From contig CAVOHB010000009.1 of assembly GCA_963695705.1 (NCBI GenBank), positions 930,001 to 994,000 of the forward strand: a stretch of 64,000 nucleotides of DNA, written 5' to 3'. The notes under the pieces are model-generated. The model was not told where the DNA came from and did not search any database. It saw only the letters and a list, made by a program, of their open reading frames with translations. Made by a program: the position numbers and the translations under genes. This document shows, piece by piece, positions 7,137-15,881 of this stretch. Source of the DNA: JBKPNJ01 sp963695705. Its GTDB lineage: Bacteria > Actinomycetota > Actinomycetes > Propionibacteriales > Nocardioidaceae. Every line of letters begins with the position of its first letter. The stretch's first letter is position 1.

Positions 7137-9857
7137 CTAGTGGGCGGCTTCGTGCCAGCTGTTGCCGTGCCCGACCGAGACGTCGAGCGGGACCGTCAGG
7201 TCTGCGGCAGCCGCCATCTCGGTGCGTACCAGCTTCTCGAGGGCGTCTCGCTCACCGGGTGCGACCTCGAACACCAGCTCGTCGTGCACCTGGAGAAGCA
7301 TCCTCGAGGCCAGCCGCGCCTCGGACAGGGCGGCATCGACCTTGAGCATCGCGACCTTGATGATGTCGGCCGCCGATCCCTGGATCGGAGCGTTCAGGGC
7401 CATCCGTTCGGCCATCTCACGTCGCTGCCGGTTGTCCGAGGTGAGATCGGGCAGGTAGCGCCGACGGCCGAGAATCGTCTCGGTGAAGCCGCTCCGCCGC
7501 GCCTCGTCGACCACGCCCCGAAGGTAGGTGCGGACACCGCCGAACCGTTCGAAGTACTCGTCCATCAGCCCACTGGCCTCGGACGGTGAGATGCCGAGCT
7601 GCTGGGCCAGGCCATAGGCCGACAGGCCGTACGCGAGCCCGTAGTTCATCGCCTTGATCTTGGCGCGCTGCGCGGACTCGACCTCGGCGGCAGGCACCCC
7701 GAACACGCGGGCGGCCGTTGCCGCGTGGAAGTCCTCACCCGATCGGAACGCCTCGATCAGCAGCTCGTCACCGGAGAGGTCGGCCATGATCCGCATCTCG
7801 ATCTGGCTGTAGTCGGCGGTCAACAACGACTCGTACCCCGGCCCCACCATGAAGGCCTCGCGGATCCGTCGGCCCTCCTCGGTCCGGATCGGGATGTTCT
7901 GAAGATTGGGATCGGTCGAGGACAGGCGCCCGGTCGCGGCGATCATCTGGTTGAACGTGGTATGGATGCGCCCGTCGTCGGCGACGGACTTGAGCAGCCC
8001 CTCCACGGTCTGGCGCAGCCGGCTGGCGTCCCGATGCCGGAGCAGATGCTGCAGGAACGGATGCTCGGTCTTGTCGAACAGCTGCTGCAAGGCGTCGGCG
8101 TCCGTCGTGTAGCCGGTCTTGGTGCGCTTGGTCTTGGGCATGTCGAGCTCGTCGAACAGCACCACCTGGAGCTGTTTGGGCGAACCGAGGTTGATCTCCT
8201 TGCCGATCACCGCGAAGGCCTCGTCGGCGGCCTCCTTCACCATGTCGGCGAAGTGCGACTCCAGCGACTCGAGATGCTCGACGTCGACGGCGACGCCGGC
8301 GCGTTCGATGCCCGCGAGGACGGCCACCAGGGGCAGCTCGACCGTGGTGAGCAGCGCGGCGCCTCCACGCTGGTCGAGCTCCGCGTCGAGAGCGTCCGCG
8401 AGGTCGACGACCGCCCTCGCCTTGATCATCGCCGCGTCGGCGGCGGCCACATCTTCGGCACCATCGAACGACAGCTGACCGGTCTCCGCTTCCTCGTTGC
8501 GCAGCTCGCGCTTGAGGTAGCGCAGGGTCAGGTCCGCGAGGTCGTAGTAGCGCTGGTCGGGACGGGCGAGGTAGGCCGACAGCGCAGTGTCGCTGGTGAC
8601 ACCGGCCAGCTGCCAGCCGCGGGCCGCCAGGGCGAGCATCGGTCCCTTCGCGTCGTGCAGCGCCTTCGGGCGGGTTTCATCGGCCAGCCATGCGCCCAGC
8701 GCGGCCTCGTCCTCCGGCGTGAGCGTCGCCGGGTCGACCCAAGCCGCCGCGCCGGGGGCGGTCGCGAACGCCAGCGACACCACGTCACCGGTTCCCCTGC
8801 CCCAGACGCCCTGGACGTGCAGTCCGGTACGCGCGTCGGCCGCCGTATAGGTCCCCAGCCAGGCCGCCAACGACCCCGGATCCAACCGGACACCGGCGAT
8901 CTCGAAGCCGCCCTCAGCGTCCGGCTCGTCGACGGTCAAGGTGGCGAACAGCCGGTCGCGGAGTACGCGGAACTCCAGGCCGTCGAAGATGCGGTGCACC
9001 TGCTCGCGGTCCCACGGCTGCGCGACCAGATCATCGGGTTCGACCGGAAGGGCGAGATCGCGAACCAGCTCGTTGATCCGCCGGTTGCGGATAACGTCCG
9101 CAAGGTTGTCGCGTACGGCCTGCCCCGCCTTGCCGGGGAGCTCGTCGACGCGGGTGATGATGTCGTCCAGCGAACCGAACTGGTTGATCCACTTCGCGGC
9201 CGTCTTCGGCCCCACTCCCGGGACACCGGGAAGATTGTCGCTGCTCTCGCCGACCATGGCCGCCAGGTCGGGATACTGACCGGGCACCACGCCGTACTTC
9301 TCCTCGACCGCGGCAGGCGTCATCCGGGCCAGGTCGGACACGCCCTTGCGCGGGTAGAGCAGCGTGATGCGGTCGGAGACAAGCTGCAGGGCGTCGCGGT
9401 CACCACTGCAGATCAGCACGTCGAAGCCGGCCAGCGACGCCTGGCTGGCAAGTGTGGCGATGACGTCGTCGGCCTCGAAACCCTCCAGTTCCACCGAAGG
9501 GATCCGGAGCGCCTCCAGAACCTCCTTGATCAACGACACCTGCCCCTTGAACTCGACCGGCGAGGTCGAGCGGTTGGCCTTGTACTCGGCATACTCCTGC
9601 GCGCGGAACGTCCGCCGGGACACGTCGAACGCCACCGCGACGTGAGTAGGCTGCTCGTCGCGCAGGACGTTGATGAGCATCGAGGTGAACCCGTAGACAG
9701 CGTTGGTCGACTGGCCCGTCGTGGTCGAGAAGTTCTCCACCGGCAGCGCGAAGAACGCGCGGTAGGCGACCGAGTGACCATCGATCAGCAGCAGCCGCGG
9801 GGTGTCAGCGGTCCGCGGGAGAACGAGGTCCGGAGCGAGGGATTCAGAGCCAGGCAC
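7137..9857 (-). CDS. polA: DNA polymerase I
   Basis: 906 residues. The N-terminal 5'-3' exonuclease domain (about residues 20-310) has LLLIDGHSVAYRAFFAL, FEADDVIATLA, ICSGDRDALQLV and the helix-hairpin-helix NLPGVPGVGPKTAAKW. The middle domain corresponds to the 3'-5' exonuclease fold but lacks the usual acidic metal ligands, as is normal for actinobacterial Pol I, so proofreading is not expected. Polymerase motifs are A (TADYSQIEMRIMADLS, about 677), B (RAKIKAMNYGLAYGLSAYG) and C (LLQVHDELVFEV, about 848). It fills gaps, removes primers and serves excision repair. The start is GTG at 9855-9857. It is transcribed towards the methyltransferase. Confidence 0.97.
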   Translation of the reverse strand: MPGSESLAPDLVLPRTADTPRLLLIDGHSVAYRAFFALPVENFSTTTGQSTNAVYGFTSMLINVLRDEQPTHVAVAFDVSRRTFRAQEYAEYKANRSTSPVEFKGQVSLIKEVLEALRIPSVELEGFEADDVIATLASQASLAGFDVLICSGDRDALQLVSDRITLLYPRKGVSDLARMTPAAVEEKYGVVPGQYPDLAAMVGESSDNLPGVPGVGPKTAAKWINQFGSLDDIITRVDELPGKAGQAVRDNLADVIRNRRINELVRDLALPVEPDDLVAQPWDREQVHRIFDGLEFRVLRDRLFATLTVDEPDAEGGFEIAGVRLDPGSLAAWLGTYTAADARTGLHVQGVWGRGTGDVVSLAFATAPGAAAWVDPATLTPEDEAALGAWLADETRPKALHDAKGPMLALAARGWQLAGVTSDTALSAYLARPDQRYYDLADLTLRYLKRELRNEEAETGQLSFDGAEDVAAADAAMIKARAVVDLADALDAELDQRGGAALLTTVELPLVAVLAGIERAGVAVDVEHLESLESHFADMVKEAADEAFAVIGKEINLGSPKQLQVVLFDELDMPKTKRTKTGYTTDADALQQLFDKTEHPFLQHLLRHRDASRLRQTVEGLLKSVADDGRIHTTFNQMIAATGRLSSTDPNLQNIPIRTEEGRRIREAFMVGPGYESLLTADYSQIEMRIMADLSGDELLIEAFRSGEDFHAATAARVFGVPAAEVESAQRAKIKAMNYGLAYGLSAYGLAQQLGISPSEASGLMDEYFERFGGVRTYLRGVVDEARRSGFTETILGRRRYLPDLTSDNRQRREMAERMALNAPIQGSAADIIKVAMLKVDAALSEARLASRMLLQVHDELVFEVAPGERDALEKLVRTEMAAAADLTVPLDVSVGHGNSWHEAAH

Positions 9858-9920
9858 GAGCCGACTCTAGTCGGCCGCGCCGACACCGCGAGCCGCCGTG
9901 GACCGGCCCGTCAGGCGCGA

Positions 9921-10499
9921 CTAGACGGTCGCGGTGCCGCCGCCCCGACGGCGCCGCCGTAGCGACCGCCGGGCGGCCACGATCTGATCGGCGCTGCGCG
10001 CGACGTGCTCACCCGCCAGCTTCATCCGGATGGCAGGGACTGTGGCTGCCCGCACGATCGCGACCTGGGTGAGTCCGAGCCGGGCGAGGAAGCGGTTCGC
10101 GTCGCGGGCACTCGCCGAGGCGGTGGCGAGCAGATGTTCGGACTCCTTCTCCTGGGCCCAGGCGGCCGCGGCGTCGACCAGGGCCCGGCCGAGTCCTCTG
10201 CGGCGATGCCGCTCGCGTACATGGAGATGGCTGATGTGGACGGCTTCCTCCTCGTGGATGGGCGTGATCGGCGCCCGGCGCATGTGCACCAGACCCACGA
10301 CCTCGCCTTCCACCACACCGAGCAGGAGCCGCTCGCTCGGGTCGGCGGCGATCCGTGCGACGGCCGAGCGAACATCTGTCTCCCGCGGGGCAGCGAGCCC
10401 GTCGGACCTGCGTTCGGTCCGGTTCTCCGTCCAGATCTCCAGCAGCGAGGGCGCGTCGTCGGGTGCCGCATCACGCACTGAGATCGGTCCGGGGTTCAC
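9921..10499 (-). CDS. GNAT-family N-acetyltransferase, substrate unknown
   Basis: About 192 residues. The GNAT core shows ISVRDAAPDDAPSLLEIW at the N-terminus, and HISHLHVRERHRRRGLGRAL carries the acetyl-CoA pyrophosphate loop (RRRGLG). The DANRFLARLGLTQVAIVRAA segment is typical of the family's C-terminal half. A basic tail (AARRSLRRRRRGGG) ends the protein. The acceptor is not predictable. GTG at 10497-10499 is chosen because AAAGGGAG lies seven bases upstream. ATG at 10515-10517 is a possible alternative. The gene lies just before polA on the same strand, with a 63-bp gap. Upstream is the decayed livH fragment. Confidence 0.8.
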   Translation of the reverse strand: MNPGPISVRDAAPDDAPSLLEIWTENRTERRSDGLAAPRETDVRSAVARIAADPSERLLLGVVEGEVVGLVHMRRAPITPIHEEEAVHISHLHVRERHRRRGLGRALVDAAAAWAQEKESEHLLATASASARDANRFLARLGLTQVAIVRAATVPAIRMKLAGEHVARSADQIVAARRSLRRRRRGGGTATV

Positions 10500-10680
10500 G
10501 AGCCCACTCCCTTTCATCGACACCTCACCCCCGATCACCGACTGGTCTCGCACACTCGTCGTACCTGCGCTCGTGTTCTGTCCACCCTCCCGGCTGGGCC
10601 GCGCTCGCCGGGGGCGAGCATACGACGCCGACAGCCGATGCAAAAGGATTCAACCACGGTGAGACTCGATCCGACGATCG

Positions 10681-10965
10681 GCTGAGGATCAGGCCGCCCA
10701 CCAGCGCTCCCCGCAGGTTGCCGATGCCTCCGAGGACGGCTGCGGTGAACGCCTTGACGCCGAGGATGAAGCCACGTCAGAGCGGGTCACCCCGATCTTG
10801 ACCACCCCGATCTTGACCATGTAGAGCACGGCGGCGCGCCCGGCCATCAGCCCACCGATCGCAGAGGTGATCTGGACGACGCGGTCGGCGTTGACCCCCA
10901 TCAGGGCGGTCGCGCTCGAGGCCAGCATCGCCGCGATCAGCGCGGGAGCGAACCAGCCGATGACC
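10681..10965 (-). pseudogene. livH: remnant of a branched-chain amino acid ABC transporter permease (LivH type)
   Basis: On the minus strand one frame reads ALMGVNADRVVQITSAIGG and LMAGRAAVLYMVKIGV...VTRSDV. The next frame continues with FILGVKAFTAAVLGGIGN and LRGALVGGLIL. This is the conserved C-terminal half of LivH-type permeases, broken by loss of one base near 10773 (GTGGCTTC where GTGGGCTTC would keep the frame). A 15-bp tandem duplication (10788-10817) adds extra residues. The N-terminal half is missing, and the 3' end stops soon after. In several actinobacteria a complete liv operon lies beside pdtaR and polA, so this appears to be what is left after its deletion. Functional protein is not expected. 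Confidence 0.8.
10788..10817. repeat. 15-bp perfect tandem duplication inside the livH remnant
   Basis: CACCCCGATCTTGAC is repeated at 10788-10802 and 10803-10817. It keeps the local frame but inserts five residues into a conserved region of the permease remnant, so it is a lesion rather than a functional repeat. Confidence 0.95.
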
Positions 10966-11055
10966 GCGGGGATTGACGCGTCGTCAGCGTCCTCGTTGCC
11001 GATCCGTTACCAAATGTGACCACATGTCAGGGTTGTTACCGCCCGATGGCTGCTG

Positions 11056-11667
11056 TCACCCGCGCATCGCGGGACCCTGCTCGATGACGCCCTCCGCCAC
11101 CGATCGCATCGAGAGCCGCAGGTCCATGGCTGTTTTCTGGATCCAGCGGAACGCCTCCGGCTCGCTGATCGCGAGAGACTGCTGCAGGATCGACTTCGCC
11201 CGGTCGACGGCCCTTCGGCTGGCGAGTCGCTCGTTCAGGTCGGCCACCTCGCGCTCGAGCTCACCGAGCTCCGCGAAGCGACTCACCGCAATCTCGATCG
11301 CCGGAGCCAGGTCGGACTTGCTGAACGGCTTGACCAGATAGGCCAGGGCTCCTGCGTCGCGGGCCTGCTCGACGAGATCGCGCTGGCTGAACGCCGTCAG
11401 CATCACGACCGGGGCGATACGAGCGGCGGCGATGCGCCGCGCGGCTGAGATGCCGTCCAGCGTCGGCATCTTGATGTCGAGCAGCACCAGGTCCGGGCGG
11501 AGCTGTTCGGCCATGGTCACGGCGCTCTCGCCGTCCCCGGCCTGGCCGACGACCTCGTACCCCTCCTCGGCCAGCATCTCGGCGAGGTCGAGCCGGATGA
11601 GCGCCTCGTCCTCCGCGATGAGCACGCGGATCGGTGCGGACTCGGGGCCGCCTGGTGGTGCTGGCAC
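11056..11667 (-). CDS. pdtaR: ANTAR-domain response regulator (PdtaR type)
   Basis: About 203 residues. The receiver domain has the acidic pair IAEDEALIRLDLAEML, the phospho-acceptor Asp in PDLVLLDIKMPTLDG, and the switch/Lys region AYLVKPFSKSDL. The C-terminal ANTAR RNA-binding domain contains LNERLASRRAVDRAKSILQQ and the EAFRWIQKTAMDLRLSMRSV helix. Such regulators bind dual stem-loops in mRNA leaders and prevent termination. The partner is usually a PdtaS histidine kinase encoded elsewhere. An upstream in-frame ATG (11700) would add 11 residues. GTG 11665-11667 is taken to match family length. Its neighbours, livH remnant on one side and tRNA plus pyk on the other, match the usual actinobacterial order. 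Confidence 0.93.
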   Translation of the reverse strand: MPAPPGGPESAPIRVLIAEDEALIRLDLAEMLAEEGYEVVGQAGDGESAVTMAEQLRPDLVLLDIKMPTLDGISAARRIAAARIAPVVMLTAFSQRDLVEQARDAGALAYLVKPFSKSDLAPAIEIAVSRFAELGELEREVADLNERLASRRAVDRAKSILQQSLAISEPEAFRWIQKTAMDLRLSMRSVAEGVIEQGPAMRG

Positions 11668-11777
11668 GCGGCACAGGGTACCGGTGAGGAGCGTGTGCAT
11701 GCGCCGGCCGACTGGCCGCGGCCGTTAGCATGTTCTGGCGCAGTCGGCACTCACGGCGGCACAGTTTGGCGATTCCG

Positions 11778-11851
11778 GCCCTGGTACTCCAATCGGCAGA
11801 GAGTGCGGTCTCAAACACCGTCCAGTGTGGGTTCGAGTCCCACCCAGGGCA
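11778..11851 (+). tRNA. tRNA with CAA anticodon (Leu), 74 nt with a short variable loop
   Basis: All cloverleaf parts are visible. The acceptor stem GCCCTGG pairs with CCAGGGC (11844-11850), with discriminator A at 11851. The D stem is CTC/GAG. The anticodon stem GCGGT/ACCGT closes the loop CTCAAAC, with anticodon CAA at 11812-11814. The variable loop is only CCAGT, and the T arm is GTGGG-TTCGAGT-CCCAC. CCA is not encoded. CAA reads the Leu codon UUG. Leucine tRNAs normally have a long variable arm (class II), so this class I form is unusual. It stands on the plus strand between pdtaR and the GH3 gene. Confidence 0.88.
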
Positions 11852-11902
11852 CCCGGTCCGATGTCAGCCGTTTCGTACGCCGAGCCGATCCCGGCGTGAC
11901 GG

Positions 11903-13150
11903 TCAGCAGCCCCCGAGCGAGCCGGGTTTGCCCAGGAGTCCGAGCCGCTCCTTCAGCGCGAGGATGCGGTGCACCGACCCGTCGATGCGGGATTCGCCGA
12001 GGCGACCGTCGTGCACCGCTGCGAGGATTCCGCGGACTGCGGCGCGCGCGTCCACGGGCATCAACAGCAGGTCGTCGCCGGCCTCAACGGCACGGACCGC
12101 GATCTGGCCGCTGCCGCCGTACGAGGACAGCGCGCCCATGCCCAGCGAATCGGTGATCACCACCCCGTGGTAGCCGAGCCGGTGACGGAGCCATCCGGTG
12201 ACCATCGGCCTCGACAACGACGCGGGTCTCCCGCTGCTGTCGAGAGCCGGGAACGCGAGGTGCCCGACCATCACCAGGTCGACGCGGTCCTTGATCCCTT
12301 CGACGAACGGTGGCAGGTGCACCCGTCGCCATCGATGCCTGGTCAGATGGAGCGTGGGCAGCGAATCATGACTGTCGACCCGCGTAGACCCGTGTCCGGG
12401 AAAGTGTTTCACCGTGGCACCGACCCGGCTCCCGTGGTACCCACAGATCTGCGCATGCACGAGGCGGGAGACCACTCCCGGCTCCGACCCGAACGAGCGG
12501 GGACCGATGACACCCGCGTCCCCCACCGTGTCGACGTCGGCCACCGGCGCGAGGTCCACGTTGAGGCCCATTCGGCGCATCGCCGCTCCGGTGCGATGCG
12601 CCACCCGGCGGGCCCAGTGCGCGTTACCGTGGAACTCGATGCCGCCGGGCAGGCTCGAGACCGGCCCCGGCAGGCGGGTGACCGTGCCGCCTTCCTGGTC
12701 GGTCATGATCAGCGCGGCGACCCCCGACCGGCGCGAGTTGCGCTCGATCTGGTGGGACATCCGGGTGACCTGTGCGGCGTCGACGAGGTTGTCGCTGAAG
12801 TAGATCACTCCGCCGGGGCGGAGTCTTGTCAGCGCCGAGAGCGGGGGCACCGTACCGGTGAACTGGACCACGATCAGCTGACGCACCTTGGCGCGAAGGC
12901 TCATAGCCCCGACCATCCGGTCGATGCTCTCGGCGCCACCCGCGGGGGTCGGTGGAGGACTCTGCGCCGTGGTCGACGGCGGACCCGTAGTCGGTGGCGG
13001 ACTCGTCGCCGTCGAGCTCTCGGTGCTCTGCCGCACGCCACGGTGCCGGTCCGGTCGCGCCGCACGAGACGTCGCCTCGTCGGCGGCGCACGACGCCAGG
13101 ACGAGGCAGGCGGTGGCGAGCGCGAGGCCGCGGCGCCCCCGGGCGCTCAT
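11903..13150 (-). CDS. GH3-family beta-N-acetylhexosaminidase-like lipoprotein
   Basis: About 415 residues. A lipoprotein signal (RRGLALATACLVLASC, lipobox LASC near residue 21) is followed by a Ser/Thr/Pro-rich linker to about residue 75, then a single GH3 catalytic domain. Key motifs are LIMTDQEGGTVTRLPGP, VKHFPGHGSTRVDSHDSLP (the His/Asp acid-base dyad of NagZ-type enzymes) and VVITDSLGMGALSSY (catalytic Asp). It would act outside the membrane, probably removing N-acetylglucosamine from muropeptides or similar glycans. The start ATG at 13148-13150 overlaps the pyk stop (TGATG), so the two are probably translated together. GTG 13153 is an alternative start. Confidence 0.85.
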   Translation of the reverse strand: MSARGRRGLALATACLVLASCAADEATSRAARPDRHRGVRQSTESSTATSPPPTTGPPSTTAQSPPPTPAGGAESIDRMVGAMSLRAKVRQLIVVQFTGTVPPLSALTRLRPGGVIYFSDNLVDAAQVTRMSHQIERNSRRSGVAALIMTDQEGGTVTRLPGPVSSLPGGIEFHGNAHWARRVAHRTGAAMRRMGLNVDLAPVADVDTVGDAGVIGPRSFGSEPGVVSRLVHAQICGYHGSRVGATVKHFPGHGSTRVDSHDSLPTLHLTRHRWRRVHLPPFVEGIKDRVDLVMVGHLAFPALDSSGRPASLSRPMVTGWLRHRLGYHGVVITDSLGMGALSSYGGSGQIAVRAVEAGDDLLLMPVDARAAVRGILAAVHDGRLGESRIDGSVHRILALKERLGLLGKPGSLGGC

Positions 13151-14595
13151 CACGTGCTCCGGTAGGCCGGTGCAACCTCGTGGATCGCGTCGCCCATCTT
13201 GTGGATGCGCAGTGCGTTGGTCGATCCGGGGATGCCGGGAGGGCTGCCGGCGACGATGACGACCTGCTCGCCCTCGCGCAGCCTGCCGATCTCGAGCAGC
13301 GACTTGTCCACCTGCATCACCATCTCGTCGGTGTGCTCGACGGTCGGCACCAGGAAGGTCTCCACCCCCCAGGTGAGAGTGAGCTGAGAGCGGACGGAGG
13401 GGTCGGGCGTGAACGCCAGGACCGGAACCGCGGACCGGTACCGCGCCAGCCGGCGGGCACTGTCACCGCTCTGGGTGAACGCCACCAGGAACCTCGCCTC
13501 GATCCGTTCGGCCACCTCGGCGGCCGCCTTGGCGATGACCCCGCTGCGGGTTCGTGGCCTCCAGTCGATCGCCGCCATCCGGCTGAGCCAGTGGTCCTCT
13601 GTCGACACGATGATCCGGGCCATCGTCTTGACCGTCAGGATCGGGAACTCGCCGACACTGGTCTCCCCGGACAGCATCACCGCGTCCGCACCGTCGAGAA
13701 CGGCGTTCGCCACGTCGGATGCCTCGGCTCGGGTCGGTCGCGGCGACGAGATCATCGACTCCAGCATCTGGGTGGCGACGATGACCGGCTTGGCGTTGCG
13801 ACGCGCCGCCTCGATGACCGTCTTCTGCAGGAACGGCACGTCCTCCAACGGCATCTCGACACCGAGGTCACCGCGCGCGACCATGAACCCGTCGAAGGCC
13901 TCGACGATCTCGGTGAGGTGCTCGATGGCCTGTGGCTTCTCGATCTTGGCGATGACCGGGCGCGTGACGCCTTCCTCGGCCATGATGCGGCGCACGTCCT
14001 CGACGTCACGCGCGTTGCGTACGAACGAGAGGGCGATCAGGTCCGCGCCAAGTCGCAACGCCCACCGCAGGTCTTCGATGTCCTTCTCCGACATCGCCGG
14101 GACGCTCACCAGGACCCCCGGAAGGTTGATGCCCTTGTGGTTGCTCACCTCACCTCCGACCTCGACGGTGGTGCGAACGTCGGTGCCGTCCACCTCGCGC
14201 ACGCGAAGCCGGATGCGGCCGTCGTCGACGAGGATCTCGTCACCGGGGGCCACATCGCCGGGCATGCCCTGGTACGTCGTCGCGCAGATGGAGGCGTCGC
14301 CCAGCACGTCGCGGGTGGTGATGGTGAAGTAGCCGTCCTCGAAGAGCCGAACCGAACCGGCGGCGAAGTCGCCGAGCCGGATCTTCGGGCCCTGCAGGTC
14401 GACCAGGATGCCCACGCCGCGGCCCTGCTCGTCGGCTGCGGCACGGACCAGCGCGTACACGCGTTCGTGGTCCACGTAGCTGCCATGACTCAGGTTGAGA
14501 CGTGCCACGTCCATCCCGGCGGCGACCAGCTGCCCGATGCGTTCGGGGGTCGAGGTTGCCGGACCCATCGTGCACACGATCTTCGCTCTACGCAC
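13150..14595 (-). CDS. pyk: pyruvate kinase
   Basis: 481 residues. It converts phosphoenolpyruvate and ADP to pyruvate and ATP, the last step of glycolysis. The barrel domain begins RRAKIVCTMGPATSTPERIG. The substrate and metal region has MDVARLNLSHGSY, LVDLQGPKIRLG and VIAKIEKPQAIEHL, in which Lys and Glu ligate the catalytic site. It also has FMVARGDLGVEMPLEDVP and IVATQMLESMISSPRPTRAE. The B domain and the C-terminal allosteric domain are complete. It is transcribed ahead of the GH3 lipoprotein with a one-base TGATG overlap. Upstream (14596-14701) there are two copies of the TGTCGGATCGCG repeat family. Confidence 0.97.
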   Translation of the reverse strand: MRRAKIVCTMGPATSTPERIGQLVAAGMDVARLNLSHGSYVDHERVYALVRAAADEQGRGVGILVDLQGPKIRLGDFAAGSVRLFEDGYFTITTRDVLGDASICATTYQGMPGDVAPGDEILVDDGRIRLRVREVDGTDVRTTVEVGGEVSNHKGINLPGVLVSVPAMSEKDIEDLRWALRLGADLIALSFVRNARDVEDVRRIMAEEGVTRPVIAKIEKPQAIEHLTEIVEAFDGFMVARGDLGVEMPLEDVPFLQKTVIEAARRNAKPVIVATQMLESMISSPRPTRAEASDVANAVLDGADAVMLSGETSVGEFPILTVKTMARIIVSTEDHWLSRMAAIDWRPRTRSGVIAKAAAEVAERIEARFLVAFTQSGDSARRLARYRSAVPVLAFTPDPSVRSQLTLTWGVETFLVPTVEHTDEMVMQVDKSLLEIGRLREGEQVVIVAGSPPGIPGSTNALRIHKMGDAIHEVAPAYRST

Positions 14596-14634
14596 GCTTC
14601 GAGCCTAACGCGCGTCCGCCGCCACCCATGCCCC

Positions 14635-14669
14635 ATTCGCGATCCGAAGTTGTTGCACGCGATCCGGCA
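14635..14669 (-). repeat. two units of the 21-bp TGTCGGATCGCG repeat family
   Basis: Read on the minus strand, TGCCGGATCGCGTGCAACAA (from 14669) is followed directly by TTCGGATCGCGAAT. This matches the tandem units beside polA (7030-7092). It lies in the short gap between the ROK gene and pyk. Confidence 0.75.
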
Positions 14670-14701
14670 CTTCGCGCCCACGACCGGACGCGTCCGCCGG
14701 C

Positions 14702-15877
14702 TCACACCTGGATCCGCTCCAGCGCTTCGTCGACCGATTCGGGGCTGAAGATGCGCTCTCGCACCATCGCGGCCGCTCCCGCGATACCGGCCCAGTCGCC
14801 GAGCGCGCTTGCCGCGACGACGAGATGCGCCGAGGCGAGCGGTTGGGTCTCCCGTGCCAGCGTTTCGCGTACGCCGGCGAGGAAATGCTCATGTGCGTGC
14901 GCGATGTCGCCGCCGATCACCAGCACGGCCGGGTTGAGCATGCTGACCACCGTGGCAAGCACCCCTCCGAGCGAACGCCCGGCCTCGAGAACGACCTGGA
15001 CGGCGAACGAATCACCCTGCTGCACCAGCGAGACCACGTCGCGGCATGTCGTCGCGTCCCGGCCACGGGCTCGCAGATCGCGAGCCATCGCCTGGCCGCT
15101 CGAGCCGGCGGCGAGACAGCCAACCGCACCGCACGCGCAGATGTCCTTGCTTCCGGGCACCTTGGCGTGCCCGATGTCGCCTTCGGCGCCGTCGGCGCCA
15201 CGCACGACCTCACCGTCCAAGACGAAGCCGGCCCCGATACCGGTGCCCACCTTGACGAACAGCACCGACTGGACGTCCGGGTAGATCGCCCGCTGCTCGC
15301 CCAGTCCCATCAGGTTGGCGTCGTTCTCGACGAAGGCCGGTGCGCCAAAGGCGTCCGCCACATGGTCCGCGACCGGGAAGTTCTCCCAGCCCGGCATGAT
15401 CGGTGGGCGCAGGACACGACCGGCGTCGAAGGCAACAGGCCCCGGGACTCCCACGCCGACGCCGCACACTGACCCAGGGTCTCGACCGGTGGCCTTCAGC
15501 AGCCGCGTCAGCTGCCGGCGGACCCGGCCGAGGACCTTGGACGGCCCGTGCGCGATGAGGCTCTCGATGCGCTGCTCGACCAGGACGTTCCCGGCGGCGT
15601 CGCAGACCGCGAGCCGTCCATGCGTGGCACCGAGATCGGCGGTGAGGATGGTCGGCGTCCGGTCGTCGAAGCGCAGGTAGGCCGACGGTCGGCCGGGTCC
15701 CCATCCCGCCTGGCCGTCCTCCACGAGATAGCCGCCGGCAAGCAGGCCGTCGACTCGTGAGGTCAGTGTCGATCGGGACAGACCCGTGACGAGCTGCAGC
15801 TCACGGCGGGTGCGTACGTCACCGGACCGGAACAACTGGAGCAGCCGCCCGGCGCTGTTCGCGCTGTGGCCGGCCAT
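14702..15877 (-). CDS. ROK-family transcriptional regulator
   Basis: 391 residues. The N-terminal winged helix-turn-helix is at about residues 10-70 (RRELQLVTGLSRSTLTSRVD). The ROK sugar-binding/kinase fold follows, with the phosphate-binding loop LTADLGATHGRLAV, the ROK signature around GIGAGFVLDGEVVRGADGAE, and the zinc motif CACGAVGCL. In typical ROK proteins the residue two after the last Cys of this motif is Glu, but here it is Ala. The N-terminal domain makes a repressor more likely than a plain glucokinase. The gene begins 4 bp after the permease stop, so it is the last gene of the sugar ABC operon. It probably controls that operon and the divergent hydrolase genes. Confidence 0.88.
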   Translation of the reverse strand: MAGHSANSAGRLLQLFRSGDVRTRRELQLVTGLSRSTLTSRVDGLLAGGYLVEDGQAGWGPGRPSAYLRFDDRTPTILTADLGATHGRLAVCDAAGNVLVEQRIESLIAHGPSKVLGRVRRQLTRLLKATGRDPGSVCGVGVGVPGPVAFDAGRVLRPPIMPGWENFPVADHVADAFGAPAFVENDANLMGLGEQRAIYPDVQSVLFVKVGTGIGAGFVLDGEVVRGADGAEGDIGHAKVPGSKDICACGAVGCLAAGSSGQAMARDLRARGRDATTCRDVVSLVQQGDSFAVQVVLEAGRSLGGVLATVVSMLNPAVLVIGGDIAHAHEHFLAGVRETLARETQPLASAHLVVAASALGDWAGIAGAAAMVRERIFSPESVDEALERIQV

Positions 15878-15881
15878 CGGC

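Noticed and set aside
6858..7589. 243-codon rightward open frame in the gap before polA
   Set aside because: More than half is antisense to polA and the rest is repeat DNA.
7725..9962. 745-codon open frame opposite polA
   Set aside because: Same cause: antisense to intact polA, no conserved motif.
10689..10928. 79-codon intact small gene
   Set aside because: It is the first-frame part of the livH remnant; the homology continues in another frame.
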